From Bog-756 sp963753905 (lineage in GTDB: Bacteria > Actinomycetota > Acidimicrobiia > Acidimicrobiales > RAAP-2): 64,000 bases of DNA. This document shows positions 1 to 8,655 of the stretch, piece by piece. Every line of letters begins with the position of its first letter. Position 1 is the stretch's first letter. The notes under the pieces were generated by a model. It made no database searches. It saw only the letters and a program-made list of their open reading frames with translations, and was not told where the DNA came from. Both the position numbers and the translations under genes were made by a program. The stretch covers positions 434,001 through 498,000 of the forward strand of contig CAVWDZ010000002.1 of assembly GCA_963753905.1 (NCBI GenBank), written 5' to 3'.

Positions 1-166
1 CCCGCCGGCACCCGTCCCACGGCGACTCGCCGGTCTCCTCGATCTGGCCACCGGGGATGGTCCACCCCTTCTTGTAGGTCGTCTCGAGAATGAGGATGCG
101 GCCCGCACCGTCGTGGAGGAGGGCACCGGCCGATGCCGGGATCCTCGGGAGCTCGTACCCGTCCAT
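1..166 (-). CDS. NUDIX hydrolase, N-terminal part (cut by window edge)
   Basis: An open frame starts at ATG 166 (GTG at 169 is an alternative) and runs off the left edge, giving about 55 residues. The visible part has the N-terminal strand pattern of a NUDIX fold, then GWTIPGGQIEETGESP, which is the start of the Nudix box (GX5EX7REUXEE). The second half of the box lies outside the window. The family hydrolyses nucleoside diphosphates linked to another moiety; the substrate cannot be told here. It lies downstream of dnaB on the same strand. Confidence 0.75.
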   Translation of the reverse strand, partial: MDGYELPRIPASAGALLHDGAGRILILETTYKKGWTIPGGQIEETGESPWDGCRR

Positions 167-251
167 CACCCCATCATCACCGATCCGGGAAGACCGGCAG
201 GACACCATCGATGCGCGGCGGCAGCCGGCACAGCCGACGGTGTCCGGCCAG

Positions 252-1640
252 CTACACCCGGGCCATGTTGTCGAACCGGGCGTGGTGGCCGATGAAGGCC
301 AACCGGGTCACCCCGGTCGGGCCGTTGCGGTGCTTGGCCACGATGACCTCCGCCGTCCCCTGGCTGTCGGTCGAATCCGGGTTGTAGAGCTCGTCCCGGT
401 AGAGGAAGAGCACCACGTCCGCGTCCTGCTCGATGGAGCCGGACTCGCGAAGGTCGGCGAGCATCGGCCGCTTGTCCTGACGCATCTCGAGTCCACGCGA
501 GAGCTGTGAGAGCGCCACGACCGGCACCTCGAGCTCGCGGGCCAGGATCTTGAGGCCGCGGCTGATCTCGGAGACCTCGACCTGACGGTTTTCCGCGCCG
601 TGGCGACCCGTCATCAGCTGGAGGTAGTCGACGACCACCAGGCCGAGCCCCTCGCGGCTCTTGAGCCGGCGGGCGCGGGCGCGGATGTCCATCACCGTGA
701 GGTTGGGATTGTCGTCGATGAAGATCGGCGCCTCGCTCATCCGGCTGATCGCATTCCCGATCTTGGGCCAGTCCGCCTCGCGCAGCTTTCCGGTCCGCAT
801 CCGGTTGGCGTCGACCCGGGCCTCGGAGCAGAGCAGGCGCTGGGTGAGCTCGAGGTGGCTCATCTCGAGGGAGAAGAGGAGGACCGGCTGGCCCATCTTG
901 ACCCCGGCGTGGGCCACCATTCCCAGGGCGAAGCTCGTCTTGCCCATGGCCGGGCGGGCCCCGACCACGATGAGGTTGGACGGCTGGAGTCCGGCCAACT
1001 GTTCGTCGAGGTCCGTGTACCCGGTCGCAAGACCGGTGACCGACTCGCCGCGGCTGAAGAGCTGCTCGAGATGGTCGAGACTCTGGCCCAGCAGGTCGCG
1101 CAGGGGGGTCATCGAGTCCACGACCCTGCGTTGGGCCACACCGAACACCAGGCTCTCCGCGCGATCCAGCACGCCGCTCACGTCCTCGGGAACGCTGTAG
1201 CCCAGTTCGGTGATCTCGCCCGCCACGGCCACCAGACGGCGGAGCAGGGCGAGCTCCTCGACGATCCTCGCGTAGTACTCGGCGTTGCCGATCGACGGCG
1301 TGTTGGCCTGCAACGAGACGAAGACCGACGGGTCGCCGATCGCTTCGAGCAGCTCGCGACGACGGAGCTCCTCGGTGACCGTCACCCAGTCGGCCGGCTC
1401 CCCCCGGCTGAACAGCGAGGTGACCGCCTCGAAGATGTACCCGTGGGACGTCTTGTAGAAGTCCTCGGGTCCGCAGATCTCCATCGCTGCGGCGATCGCG
1501 TCGCGCGAGAGCAGCATCGCGCCGAGCACCGACTCCTCCGCCTCGATGTTGTGGGGTGGGACCCGACCCGCCGGGGACCCGGCACCTCCGCGGGGTGCGA
1601 GGAGTTGGCGGGGTCGCGTGTCATCGACGGCGTTGACCAT
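252..1640 (-). CDS. dnaB: Replicative DNA helicase DnaB
   Basis: 462 residues, the usual DnaB length with no intein. The N-terminal primase-binding domain covers about 28-130. The RecA-like motor has Walker A GARPAMGKTS at 227-236 and Walker B LVVVDYLQL near 333-342, followed by SGSIEQDADVVLFLYR near the C-terminus. It unwinds the fork as a hexamer. It is last in the rpsF-ssb-rpsR-rplI-dnaB order but separated from rplI by 220 nt, so it probably has its own promoter. The predicted loader DciA lies near 27.2 kb. ATG 1640 has no clear Shine-Dalgarno (SD) sequence, so the start is less sure than the gene. Confidence 0.97.
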   Translation of the reverse strand: MVNAVDDTRPRQLLAPRGGAGSPAGRVPPHNIEAEESVLGAMLLSRDAIAAAMEICGPEDFYKTSHGYIFEAVTSLFSRGEPADWVTVTEELRRRELLEAIGDPSVFVSLQANTPSIGNAEYYARIVEELALLRRLVAVAGEITELGYSVPEDVSGVLDRAESLVFGVAQRRVVDSMTPLRDLLGQSLDHLEQLFSRGESVTGLATGYTDLDEQLAGLQPSNLIVVGARPAMGKTSFALGMVAHAGVKMGQPVLLFSLEMSHLELTQRLLCSEARVDANRMRTGKLREADWPKIGNAISRMSEAPIFIDDNPNLTVMDIRARARRLKSREGLGLVVVDYLQLMTGRHGAENRQVEVSEISRGLKILARELEVPVVALSQLSRGLEMRQDKRPMLADLRESGSIEQDADVVLFLYRDELYNPDSTDSQGTAEVIVAKHRNGPTGVTRLAFIGHHARFDNMARV

Positions 1641-1860
1641 GGTGGTTCAACACTCCCCGATCGGGTCTGTGGAGGGATAGACCCTCTTCCTGAGGAAATG
1701 AGCGTCCGGCGGTGTGGACGCGAGGTGGACAACCGGAGCCGGCCTGCGGACAGCGGTGCACATCGGACCATCATCCCAGGCGGGTCTGACAACGCTGTGC
1801 ATGTTGCACGTACGGCCGTGGCAGCCGGGCGTGCTGCCGGGCGCGATCCCGGATCGGGGC

Positions 1861-2307
1861 TCAGTTCTCGGGAGTCACCTCGACGGTGAGCTCGAACACC
1901 ACACCGCCGACCAGCTCGACCCGGACGCTGTGCTCACCGATCGTCTTGATCGGCTCCTCGAGGACCAGATCATGCCGGTCGACGACCGCGCCGGTCTGCT
2001 GCTCGACGTGACGCACGATGTCGGCCGCTGCCACAGAGCCGAACAGCCGGTCGCCAGAGGCCCGGGCCGGAATGGCGATGGCGGTCCCGACCAGGGCGCG
2101 GGCCACGGTCTCGGACGACTCGCGGTCGCGGGCGTCGCGGAGGTCCCGCGAACGGCGCATGGCCGCGGCCTGCTGTTCCACCCCGGCCGGCGCGACGATG
2201 GCCTTTCCGGCCGGGAGCAGGTGGTTGCGGGCGAACCCGCCGGACACGTCGATCACGTCTCCGCGCTTGCCGACCCCGTCCACGTCACTGCGGAGGAGCA
2301 CCTTCAT
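1861..2307 (-). CDS. rplI: 50S ribosomal protein bL9
   Basis: 148 residues. It starts MKVLLRSDVDGVGKRGDV and has the GFARNHLLPAGKA signature of bL9, then a charged central helix and a C-terminal domain. It binds 23S rRNA near the L1 stalk. The start codon shares one base with the rpsR stop (TGATG at 2305-2309), so translation is probably coupled to rpsR. Confidence 0.97.
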   Translation of the reverse strand: MKVLLRSDVDGVGKRGDVIDVSGGFARNHLLPAGKAIVAPAGVEQQAAAMRRSRDLRDARDRESSETVARALVGTAIAIPARASGDRLFGSVAAADIVRHVEQQTGAVVDRHDLVLEEPIKTIGEHSVRVELVGGVVFELTVEVTPEN

Positions 2308-2831
2308 CAGCTCTCACCCGTTTCGATCACGTCCTCGACGACGAGCTCGTCACCGTTCTCGGCAACCGCGATCTCGACGACCTCGACGACCTCCTCTGGG
2401 GCATCGGCAGGAGCGCTCGGAAGGGGCGTCCCCTCGGGGACGGCAGTCGAGGTGGCGTCCGCCGACAGCGAGCGCTCCTCGTCGCGCCCACGCCGGCCGC
2501 CGCCCCCATAGCCGCCGTCGCGACCGCCACGGCCCCCCCGACCACCGGGACGTTCGGTCGTGGTCCGCTGGGTGTAGGGCAGCAGGACCAGCTCGCGGGC
2601 GGTCTTGATCGCGATGGCCACGTCCCGCTGGTGCTGGGTGCAGTTGCCCGAGACGCGCCGGGCCCGGATCTTGCCCCTGTCGCTCATGTACTTGCGGAGC
2701 AGGGCGACGTCCTTGTAGTCGACCCACTCGATCCTGTCCTTGCACAGCGCGCACGGCTTCTTCTTGATGCGCCGACCCGCGTCCTTGGGGGACCGCCTGG
2801 TCGTGCCTCCACGATCGTTGTTCCGTGCCAT
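2307..2831 (-). CDS. rpsR: 30S ribosomal protein bS18 with long C-terminal extension
   Basis: The first ~88 residues are a normal bS18, including CALC at 27-30, DYKDVALLRKYMSDRGKI and a third cysteine at about 64, the zinc-binding (C+) form. After LLPYTQRT the protein continues for about 85 residues: first a Gly/Arg-rich stretch, then an Ala/Pro linker and a strongly acidic end (many Glu/Val). Typical bS18 is 75-90 residues, against 174 here. The tail is in frame and ends at the TGATG overlap with rplI, so it does not look like a missed stop. It partners with bS6 (rpsF) on the 30S platform. The tail's role is unknown. Confidence 0.95.
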   Translation of the reverse strand: MARNNDRGGTTRRSPKDAGRRIKKKPCALCKDRIEWVDYKDVALLRKYMSDRGKIRARRVSGNCTQHQRDVAIAIKTARELVLLPYTQRTTTERPGGRGGRGGRDGGYGGGGRRGRDEERSLSADATSTAVPEGTPLPSAPADAPEEVVEVVEIAVAENGDELVVEDVIETGES

Positions 2832-2833
2832 GA

Positions 2834-3307
2834 CTAGAAGGGCTCCTCGCCGTATCCGTACCCCTGTGCAGGGGGTGCCGCGCCGCCCCCGCCTGACTGC
2901 CCGCCCCGAGCGCCACCGCCCGACGGTCCATCCCCGGGGCCGCGCCGCTCGTTCTTGGTCACCTGGGCGGTGGCCCAGCGGATGCTGGGTCCGATCTCGT
3001 CGGCGACCACTTCGACCTTTGAGCGCTTGTCGCCGTCGGGTGTCTCCCAACTGCGCTGCTCGAGCCGGCCGGTCACGATCACCCGCGACCCGCGGCCGAG
3101 GCTCTCTGCGGCGTTCTCGGCCATCTCGCGCCAGCAGACCACGTCGAAGAAGGAGGTCGCCTCCTCCCATTCCTGGGTCTGACGGTTCTGCCACCTGCGG
3201 TTGACCGCCAGACCGAAGCTGGCCGTCGCCTGGCCCGTGTTGGTGAAGCGGAGCTCGGGGTCCCGGGTGATGTTGCCCACCAGGGTCACTGCATTTCCGT
3301 TCGCCAT
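2834..3307 (-). CDS. ssb: Single-stranded DNA-binding protein
   Basis: 157 residues. An N-terminal OB fold (about 1-112) contains TLVGNITRDPELRFT, WREMAENAAESLGRGSRVIV and GRLEQRSWETPDG. A Gly-rich linker follows and the tip is GEEPF, a shortened form of the acidic DDDIPF-type tail that recruits partner proteins. It lies between rpsF and rpsR on the same strand with gaps of 2-3 nt, the common rpsF-ssb-rpsR operon. Confidence 0.97.
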   Translation of the reverse strand: MANGNAVTLVGNITRDPELRFTNTGQATASFGLAVNRRWQNRQTQEWEEATSFFDVVCWREMAENAAESLGRGSRVIVTGRLEQRSWETPDGDKRSKVEVVADEIGPSIRWATAQVTKNERRGPGDGPSGGGARGGQSGGGGAAPPAQGYGYGEEPF

Positions 3308-3310
3308 GGT

Positions 3311-3649
3311 TCAGCCCTCCCCGGTGGCAGCTGCCGCTGCGGCGGCCCGGCGGCCCGCCACCTTGTCCGGCAGCCGGATGACCTTGTGGCGGAGCACCTC
3401 GTCGGCGAGCACCAGGACCCGTTCCATGTCGGCGACCGCCGGCGGCTCGGCGTTGAGCTCGATGACCACGTAGTAGCCCTCGCGCTTGTGCTGGAGCTCG
3501 TAGGCGAAGGTCCGGCGCCCCCAGCGCTCCACCCGGCCGGGGTTGCCCCCTTTCGCCTCGAGCGCGGCAAGCGCCCGGTCGAGGACGCCGTTGACCGCCG
3601 ACTCGTCCGCGGCGGTATCGAAGATGACCATGGTCTCGTAGGGCCGCAC
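3311..3649 (-). CDS. rpsF: 30S ribosomal protein bS6
   Basis: 112 residues from a GTG start, VRPYETMVIF. A strong SD (GGGAGGTGA) lies just upstream, and this start fits bS6 homologues, which begin MRxYE. The upstream in-frame start at 3697 would add 16 residues unlike bS6. It contains RRTFAYELQHKREGYYVV, typical of the family. First gene of the rpsF-ssb-rpsR-rplI operon; pairs with bS18 on the 30S platform. Confidence 0.95.
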   Translation of the reverse strand: MRPYETMVIFDTAADESAVNGVLDRALAALEAKGGNPGRVERWGRRTFAYELQHKREGYYVVIELNAEPPAVADMERVLVLADEVLRHKVIRLPDKVAGRRAAAAAAATGEG

Positions 3650-3768
3650 GTGCGGCTCACCTCCCTCTGGACCGGGCGCCGGGCGCCCGGGCCCCACCGC
3701 GTGGGGCAGGTCGGAACTGGACGGGCCACCATCGGTGGCCGGTGCGACCCGGAAACTCTAGCCGCTGC

Positions 3769-4584
3769 TCAGTGGTAGCTCTCCGCGTCGGCCGGGAATG
3801 CCCCCGACCGGACGTCGGCGGCGAAGGCGGACACCGCGTCCGTGGCCGCCCTGCCGAGCTCGGCGTAGCGGCGCACGAACTTCGGCGTGGTCGGGGTGAT
3901 CCCGAGCAGATCGTGGAGGACCAGCACCTGGCCGTCGCACTCCGGTCCGGCACCGATCCCGATGGTGGGCACCTCGACGGCGTCGGTCAGTGCCGCCCCC
4001 ACCTTCTCGGGGACCCCTTCGACCACCAGCGCGAAGCATCCTGCCGCGACCAGCTGCTCGGCGCTCTCGACGAGCGCCCGCGCCGCTTCGTCGTCGCGGC
4101 CCTGGACCCGGTACCCACCCATCGCGTGCAGCGACTGGGGGGTGAGCCCGACGTGGCCCATCACCGGGATCTCTGCGTCGACCAGTGCCCGCACCATCGG
4201 GGCCCGGACCGCGCCGCCCTCGAGCTTCACGCACCGGGCACCGGCCCGGATGAGCGTCGCCGCGTTGCGGACGGTGTCGACCGGGTCGAGGTGGTAGCTC
4301 ATCCACGGCAGGTCTCCGACCACCAGGGGGGTGGGACGGGCCCGGGCCACCGCGGCCACGTGGTGGGCCATGTCGGCCACGGTGACCTGGAGGGTGTCCG
4401 GGTAGCCGAGGACCGTGTTGGCCACCGAGTCGCCCACCAGGATCAGGTCGACCCCAGCGGCGTCGGCGATCCGCGCTCCGGGGGTGTCATACGCGGTCAC
4501 CATCACCAGGGGTGCGTGTCCGTCACGCCGTTTGGCAGCGCGGACAGCGGGCACGGTGACCGGCGCGGGGCGGGTCTCGGGCAT
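3769..4584 (-). CDS. panB: 3-methyl-2-oxobutanoate hydroxymethyltransferase
   Basis: 271 residues from ATG 4584, which has an SD (CTGGAGGA) 5-6 nt upstream; a longer in-frame start at 4659 is not supported. Motifs in order: VMVTAYD, VGDSVANT (metal ligand Asp), LGYPDTLQVTV, KLEGG, the catalytic Glu in VVEGVPEKVG, and TIGIGAGPECDGQVLVLHD. It makes ketopantoate from 2-oxoisovalerate and methylene-THF, the first step of pantothenate/CoA synthesis. It stands alone, 120 nt downstream of rpsF. Confidence 0.96.
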   Translation of the reverse strand: MPETRPAPVTVPAVRAAKRRDGHAPLVMVTAYDTPGARIADAAGVDLILVGDSVANTVLGYPDTLQVTVADMAHHVAAVARARPTPLVVGDLPWMSYHLDPVDTVRNAATLIRAGARCVKLEGGAVRAPMVRALVDAEIPVMGHVGLTPQSLHAMGGYRVQGRDDEAARALVESAEQLVAAGCFALVVEGVPEKVGAALTDAVEVPTIGIGAGPECDGQVLVLHDLLGITPTTPKFVRRYAELGRAATDAVSAFAADVRSGAFPADAESYH

Positions 4585-4748
4585 GTGTTCCTCCAGGTCT
4601 ACCGTCCAGCGCCCGGAGGCTGCCGGCGGCGTGTGCGGGGTCCTGCCCCGCGGAGCCAAGATGCTCCGGCCGCCAGCGTACTGCGGCAGGGTCGTCTCCG
4701 ACAGGGGTCGTCCGCCGGGACGGAGCAGAAGCGTGCCGGGGGACGGGT

Positions 4749-5192
4749 TCAGCGAGCGGGGCGGTCGCGCCGAGCGGTGCCGGCCACGGCAGCCACCCCG
4801 TCACCGGCGGGGTACATGCGGACCAGATGGTTCCACCGGCAGCCGCAGCAGACCTCGACCACGTAGCAGACCACCGGCTCCTTGCGCCGCCAGTACCGGG
4901 TGAGCTCGGCCTGCGAGGTCACGCACCGGCCACCCGAGGGGAGCCGGGATCCGAAGACGAAGGTCACGTCGACCAGGTCGGCCTCCTCGCAGATCGGACA
5001 CCCCTCGCCGGTCGGGCGGCCGAGGTTGGAAGCGGCCCGCAGCAGCTCGGGGTGGGCGTCGCAGACATCGAGCCGGGAGAGGCGGCCCCGCTGGAACTCG
5101 CGCACGACGGCATTGCGGGCGAGGAGGTACTCGACCTGTCCCCCGGTGGGGGAGGCCTGGACGCCGTCGAGCGCTCCGGGGCGGAAGCTCAC
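4749..5192 (-). CDS. DUF5318 family zinc-ribbon-like protein
   Basis: The preferred start is GTG 5192 (VSFRPGALDG), giving 147 residues. The open frame extends to 5306, but that part overlaps the PadR operator and is unlike homologues. Two cysteine pairs, CPIC and CCGC, look like a zinc ribbon. The core (CDAHPELLRAA ... VVEVCCGCRWNHLVRMY) resembles M. tuberculosis Rv0049, which sits at the same place beside the padR and ino1 homologues (from memory). The function is not known. It is divergent from padR. Confidence 0.8.
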   Translation of the reverse strand: MSFRPGALDGVQASPTGGQVEYLLARNAVVREFQRGRLSRLDVCDAHPELLRAASNLGRPTGEGCPICEEADLVDVTFVFGSRLPSGGRCVTSQAELTRYWRRKEPVVCYVVEVCCGCRWNHLVRMYPAGDGVAAVAGTARRDRPAR

Positions 5193-5273
5193 CGGGCCAG
5201 GGTACTCCCCGGGCTGTACGAATGGCACGGTCCGAACGGGATCGGAGGCCAGGCGCACTGCAGAGCCATTGCG

Positions 5274-5316
5274 TTGCATTGATATATCGAATTGATATAT
5301 CGTCAATGGTATGCAA
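5274..5316. promoter_or_regulatory. Tandem palindromic operator, probably PadR
   Basis: Two copies of the perfect 8-bp palindrome GATATATC lie at 5281-5288 and 5294-5301, separated by GAATT. The pair is flanked by TTGCAT (5274-5279) and ATGCAA (5311-5316). This AT-rich block stands out in very GC-rich DNA and sits in the gap between divergent DUF5318 and padR. PadR proteins commonly bind AT-rich inverted repeats in their own promoter, so autoregulation of padR-ino1 is inferred. Confidence 0.6.
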
Positions 5317-5359
5317 TCGGTGAACCGCGGATCCGTCGTGGCAGACAGCCGCAGCTGAC

Positions 5360-6004
5360 GTGCTCGATCTGGCCATCCTGGGCCTGCTCCACGAGCAGGA
5401 GATGCACGGCTACGAGATCCGTCGCCGCCTCCGCGACGAGCTCGGCCTGTTCGCCAACATCTCGTTCGGCTCGCTCTACCCGTGTCTCTCCCGGCTGGAG
5501 CAGGCCGGGGCGGTGGCGGTCGCCGAATCTCCCGGGACGCCGACCGTGGCGTCCATCCCCTTCACCGGCTCGCTCGGCGGCGAGCGGGCCGGGCTGCGGG
5601 CCCGACGGGCCGGGACCCCCCGGGCCACCAAGCGGTCGCGCAAGGTCTACCGGATCACCGACGAGGGACGCTCCCTCTTCGAACGCCTCCTCGACGCCGA
5701 GGAGCCGGCCGGCACCGACGACGCACGCAGCTTCGGGCTCCGGCTCGCCTTCGCCCGCCACCTGGCCCCGTCGGCCCGTCTGGCCCTGCTCGAGCACCGT
5801 CGGGTCCAACTGACCCGTCGCCTCGCCCACGACCGGACCCGCGCCGCCGGCGACGGCCTCGACGTCTACATCCGCTCGCTCGTCGAGCACAGCACCGAAG
5901 CAACACAGCACGACATCGACTGGCTCGACCGGCTCATCGAGGCCGAACGCCAGAAACAGGCCCCGCGGGGCGCCGCCAGAGCAACGAAGGGAACCGATTC
6001 ATGA
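5360..6004 (+). CDS. PadR-family transcriptional regulator
   Basis: 214 residues from GTG 5360. The N-terminal winged helix-turn-helix reads LDLAILGLLHEQEMHGYEI followed by SFGSLYPCLSRLEQAG, diagnostic of PadR. The wing carries an extra Gly/Arg-rich insert (about 58-90) before RKVYRITDEGRSLF. The C-terminal half is the helical dimerisation domain. The stop overlaps the ino1 start (ATGA at 6001-6004). This pairing matches the Rv0047c/ino1 neighbourhood, so it likely controls inositol synthesis. Confidence 0.92.
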   Translation: MLDLAILGLLHEQEMHGYEIRRRLRDELGLFANISFGSLYPCLSRLEQAGAVAVAESPGTPTVASIPFTGSLGGERAGLRARRAGTPRATKRSRKVYRITDEGRSLFERLLDAEEPAGTDDARSFGLRLAFARHLAPSARLALLEHRRVQLTRRLAHDRTRAAGDGLDVYIRSLVEHSTEATQHDIDWLDRLIEAERQKQAPRGAARATKGTDS

Positions 6005-7098
6005 GCAAGATCCGAGTGGCAATCGCCGGCGTGGGCAACTGTGCGAGCTCTCTCATCCAGGGTGTGGAGTACTACCGCGGCGCCGACCCGGGCGAGACCG
6101 TTCCGGGCCTGATGCACGTGGTGCTCGGTGGCTATCACGTGGGCGATCTCGAGTTCGTCGCCGCCTTCGACGTGGACAGCACCAAGGTCGGGACCGACCT
6201 GGGCAAGGCCATCTTCTCGGGCCAGAACAACACCATCCGCTTCGCCGGGGTCGGCCACCTCGGCGTGACCGTGCAGCGGGGACCGACCCTGGACGGGTTC
6301 GGCACCTACTACCGGGAGATCGTCGAGGAGTCGCCGGCCGATCCGGTCGATGTGGTCGCCGCGCTTCGGGACTCCGGTGCAGACGTCCTGGTCAGCTACC
6401 TACCCGTCGGCTCCGAGCAGGCCCAGCGGTTCTACGCCGACGCCTGCCTCCAGGCCGGGGTCGGGTTCGTCAACGCCATTCCGGTCTTCATCGCGTCGGA
6501 TCCCGACTGGGCGCGGAGGTTCCGGGCCGCCGGCCTGCCCATCGTGGGTGACGACATCAAGAGCCAGGTCGGGTCCACCATCGTGCACCGCATCCTGACC
6601 CGGCTCTTCGAGGACCGCGGCCTCGCCCTCGACCACACCTACCAGCTCAACGTGGGCGGGAACATGGACTTCAAGAACATGCTCGAGCGGAGCCGCCTCG
6701 AGTCGAAGAAGACCTCCAAGACCCAGGCCGTCACCAGTCAGATCGAGCACGGGGCCCTGCCCGACGAGGACGTGCACATCGGCCCGTCGGACCATGTGCC
6801 GTGGCTCCACGACCGCAAGTGGGCCTACATCCGCATGGAGGGCCGGAACTTCGGCGACGTCCCGCTCAACCTCGAGCTCAAGCTCGAGGTCTGGGACTCC
6901 CCGAACTCCGCCGGGGTCATCATCGACGCGGTCCGCTGCGCCAAGCTCGCGCTCGACCGTGGCATCGGTGGCCCCCTGGTCGGCCCGTCCGCCTACTTCA
7001 TGAAGTCGCCGCCGGTGCAGTACCACGACGACGTCGCCCACGATCTCGTCGAGCAGTTCGCCGCCGGCGATCCGGGTCCTGTCTGGCCCGCCGACTGA
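6001..7098 (+). CDS. ino1: Inositol-3-phosphate synthase
   Basis: 365 residues from ATG 6001. The Rossmann motif VAIAGVGNCASSLIQG opens the protein. IVGDDIKSQVGSTIVHR and LNVGGNMDFKNM match the actinobacterial/archaeal-type enzymes, followed by the catalytic-domain lysines in SRLESKKTSKTQAV. It converts glucose 6-phosphate to myo-inositol 3-phosphate using NAD+, feeding phosphatidylinositol and, in Actinobacteria, mycothiol. It is translationally coupled to padR and ends convergent with cca. Confidence 0.96.
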   Translation: MSKIRVAIAGVGNCASSLIQGVEYYRGADPGETVPGLMHVVLGGYHVGDLEFVAAFDVDSTKVGTDLGKAIFSGQNNTIRFAGVGHLGVTVQRGPTLDGFGTYYREIVEESPADPVDVVAALRDSGADVLVSYLPVGSEQAQRFYADACLQAGVGFVNAIPVFIASDPDWARRFRAAGLPIVGDDIKSQVGSTIVHRILTRLFEDRGLALDHTYQLNVGGNMDFKNMLERSRLESKKTSKTQAVTSQIEHGALPDEDVHIGPSDHVPWLHDRKWAYIRMEGRNFGDVPLNLELKLEVWDSPNSAGVIIDAVRCAKLALDRGIGGPLVGPSAYFMKSPPVQYHDDVAHDLVEQFAAGDPGPVWPAD

Positions 7099-7115
7099 CC
7101 GCGCTCGCCGGTCAG
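7095..7115. terminator. Possible bidirectional hairpin between ino1 and cca
   Basis: CTGACCG (7095-7101) and CGGTCAG (7109-7115) form a 7-bp perfect inverted repeat with a 7-nt loop. It sits in the 13-nt gap between the convergent ino1 and cca stops and overlaps the end of ino1. There is no T-run, so if it terminates it does so as a T-less hairpin. Confidence 0.35.
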
Positions 7116-8503
7116 GAGCGCTGCTCCGCCCACCACTCCGACAGTCTGCGACGGGCCTCCTCCTCGCCCAGCGGGCCCTCGTCCATCCGGAGCTCGAGCA
7201 GGAAGTCGAGCGCCCGGCCCACGTCACGGCCGGGGGGAATGCCGAGCGCCTCCATCACCTGGGTGCCGTCGAGGTCGGGACGGATGGCGTCGAGCTCCTC
7301 CTGCTCGCGTAGGGACGCGATACGGCTCTCGAGCTCGTCCATCCGCTGGGCCAGCGCCCGGGCCTTCGACGCGTTGCGTGTGGTGCAGTCGCACCTGGTC
7401 AGCTCGTTGAGGCGGTCGAGCAGCGGTCCCGCATCCCGGACGTAGCGGCGCACGGCCCGGTCGGTCCACCCCAGCCGGTAGGTGTGGAAGCGCAGATGCA
7501 GGTTGACCAGCTCGGTGACCAGCTCGACCTCGTCGCCCGGGTAGCGGAGGGCCTGCATCCGCAGGCGGGTCATCCGGGCGCCGACCACCTCATGGTGGTG
7601 GAAGGTCACCCCCCCGTCGACGTACGCCCGGGTCCGCGGCTTGCCGACGTCGTGGAACAGCGCGGCGAGGCGGAGCAGGCGGTCCGGAGAGGTCTTGTCC
7701 ACCACCGCCAGCGTGTGGGCGAGCACGTCCTTGTGCTGGTGGATCGGGTCCTGCTCGAGCGCGAGGCCCGGGAGCTCGGGGAGGAACTCGGCGGCCAACC
7801 CGGTCCGGACCACGAACCAGAGGGCGACCGAGGGCACAGCCACCATCATGATCTTGTCGAGCTCGTCGCGGATCCGCTCGGCCGAGACGATCGAGAGGCG
7901 TCCGTGATCCGTCTCGACCGCCGTAACCAGCTCAGCGGTGGGTTCGAGGTCGAAGCGGGCGATGAACCGGGCCGCCCGGAGCATGCGCAGCGGGTCGTCG
8001 GCAAAGGATTCGACCGGATCGAGCGGCGTCCGCAGGCGGTGTTCGGCGAGATCGGCGAGTCCGCCGTACGGGTCGATGAGCTCGAGCTCGGGTAGCCGGA
8101 GCGCCATCGCATTGACCGTGAAATCCCGGCGGGCGAGATCGTCCTCGACGCTGTCCCCGAAGGCGACATCCGGCTTGCGCGAGTCCGGACGGTACGCCTC
8201 GGCACGGTGCGTGGTGATCTCGTACTTCTGCCCGCCCCGCATGCAGGCGATGGTCCCGAAGCGCTTCCCCTGGCTCCAGACCGCGTCCGCCCAGCCGCGC
8301 AGCACCGCTTCGATCTCGTCGGGCTTCGCGTCGGTCGTGAAGTCGAGGTCTCCGGCGGCGTCGGGTCGATGGTGACCGTGATCGACCACGATCGCGTCGC
8401 GCACCGAACCCCCCACCAGGTAGAGCGTGTGACCTGCCGCCCGGAACCGGTCGGACAGGTCGGAGGTGGCCGCCACGAGGGGCCGCAGTCGCTCGGGGAA
8501 CAC
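7112..8503 (-). CDS. cca: CCA tRNA nucleotidyltransferase with HD domain
   Basis: 463 residues from GTG 8503; the open frame extends further up but that part is unrelated. The nucleotidyltransferase signature is LYLVGGSVRDAI then GDLDFTTDAKPDEI. RRDFTVNAMAL and DPLRMLRAARFIARF follow, and then an HD domain with ALFHDVGKP and FHHHEVVGA. It adds or repairs the tRNA 3'-CCA. It is divergent from the DUF6049-like gene, as pcnA is from Rv3909 in mycobacteria. Confidence 0.95.
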   Translation of the reverse strand: MFPERLRPLVAATSDLSDRFRAAGHTLYLVGGSVRDAIVVDHGHHRPDAAGDLDFTTDAKPDEIEAVLRGWADAVWSQGKRFGTIACMRGGQKYEITTHRAEAYRPDSRKPDVAFGDSVEDDLARRDFTVNAMALRLPELELIDPYGGLADLAEHRLRTPLDPVESFADDPLRMLRAARFIARFDLEPTAELVTAVETDHGRLSIVSAERIRDELDKIMMVAVPSVALWFVVRTGLAAEFLPELPGLALEQDPIHQHKDVLAHTLAVVDKTSPDRLLRLAALFHDVGKPRTRAYVDGGVTFHHHEVVGARMTRLRMQALRYPGDEVELVTELVNLHLRFHTYRLGWTDRAVRRYVRDAGPLLDRLNELTRCDCTTRNASKARALAQRMDELESRIASLREQEELDAIRPDLDGTQVMEALGIPPGRDVGRALDFLLELRMDEGPLGEEEARRRLSEWWAEQRS

Positions 8504-8655
8504 GCCGCCGAGGGTAGTGCGACTGGCGTAGGCTGCGGTCCGAAGTGGATCGGGAACGAGGCAGAGCCTGCCCGGACGGCAGCGACCCCCGCGGCGGCGC
8601 GCCACTCGGGGACGGGCCCGCCCCCACCATCGGGGTGGGACCGGGTCATGCCCAT

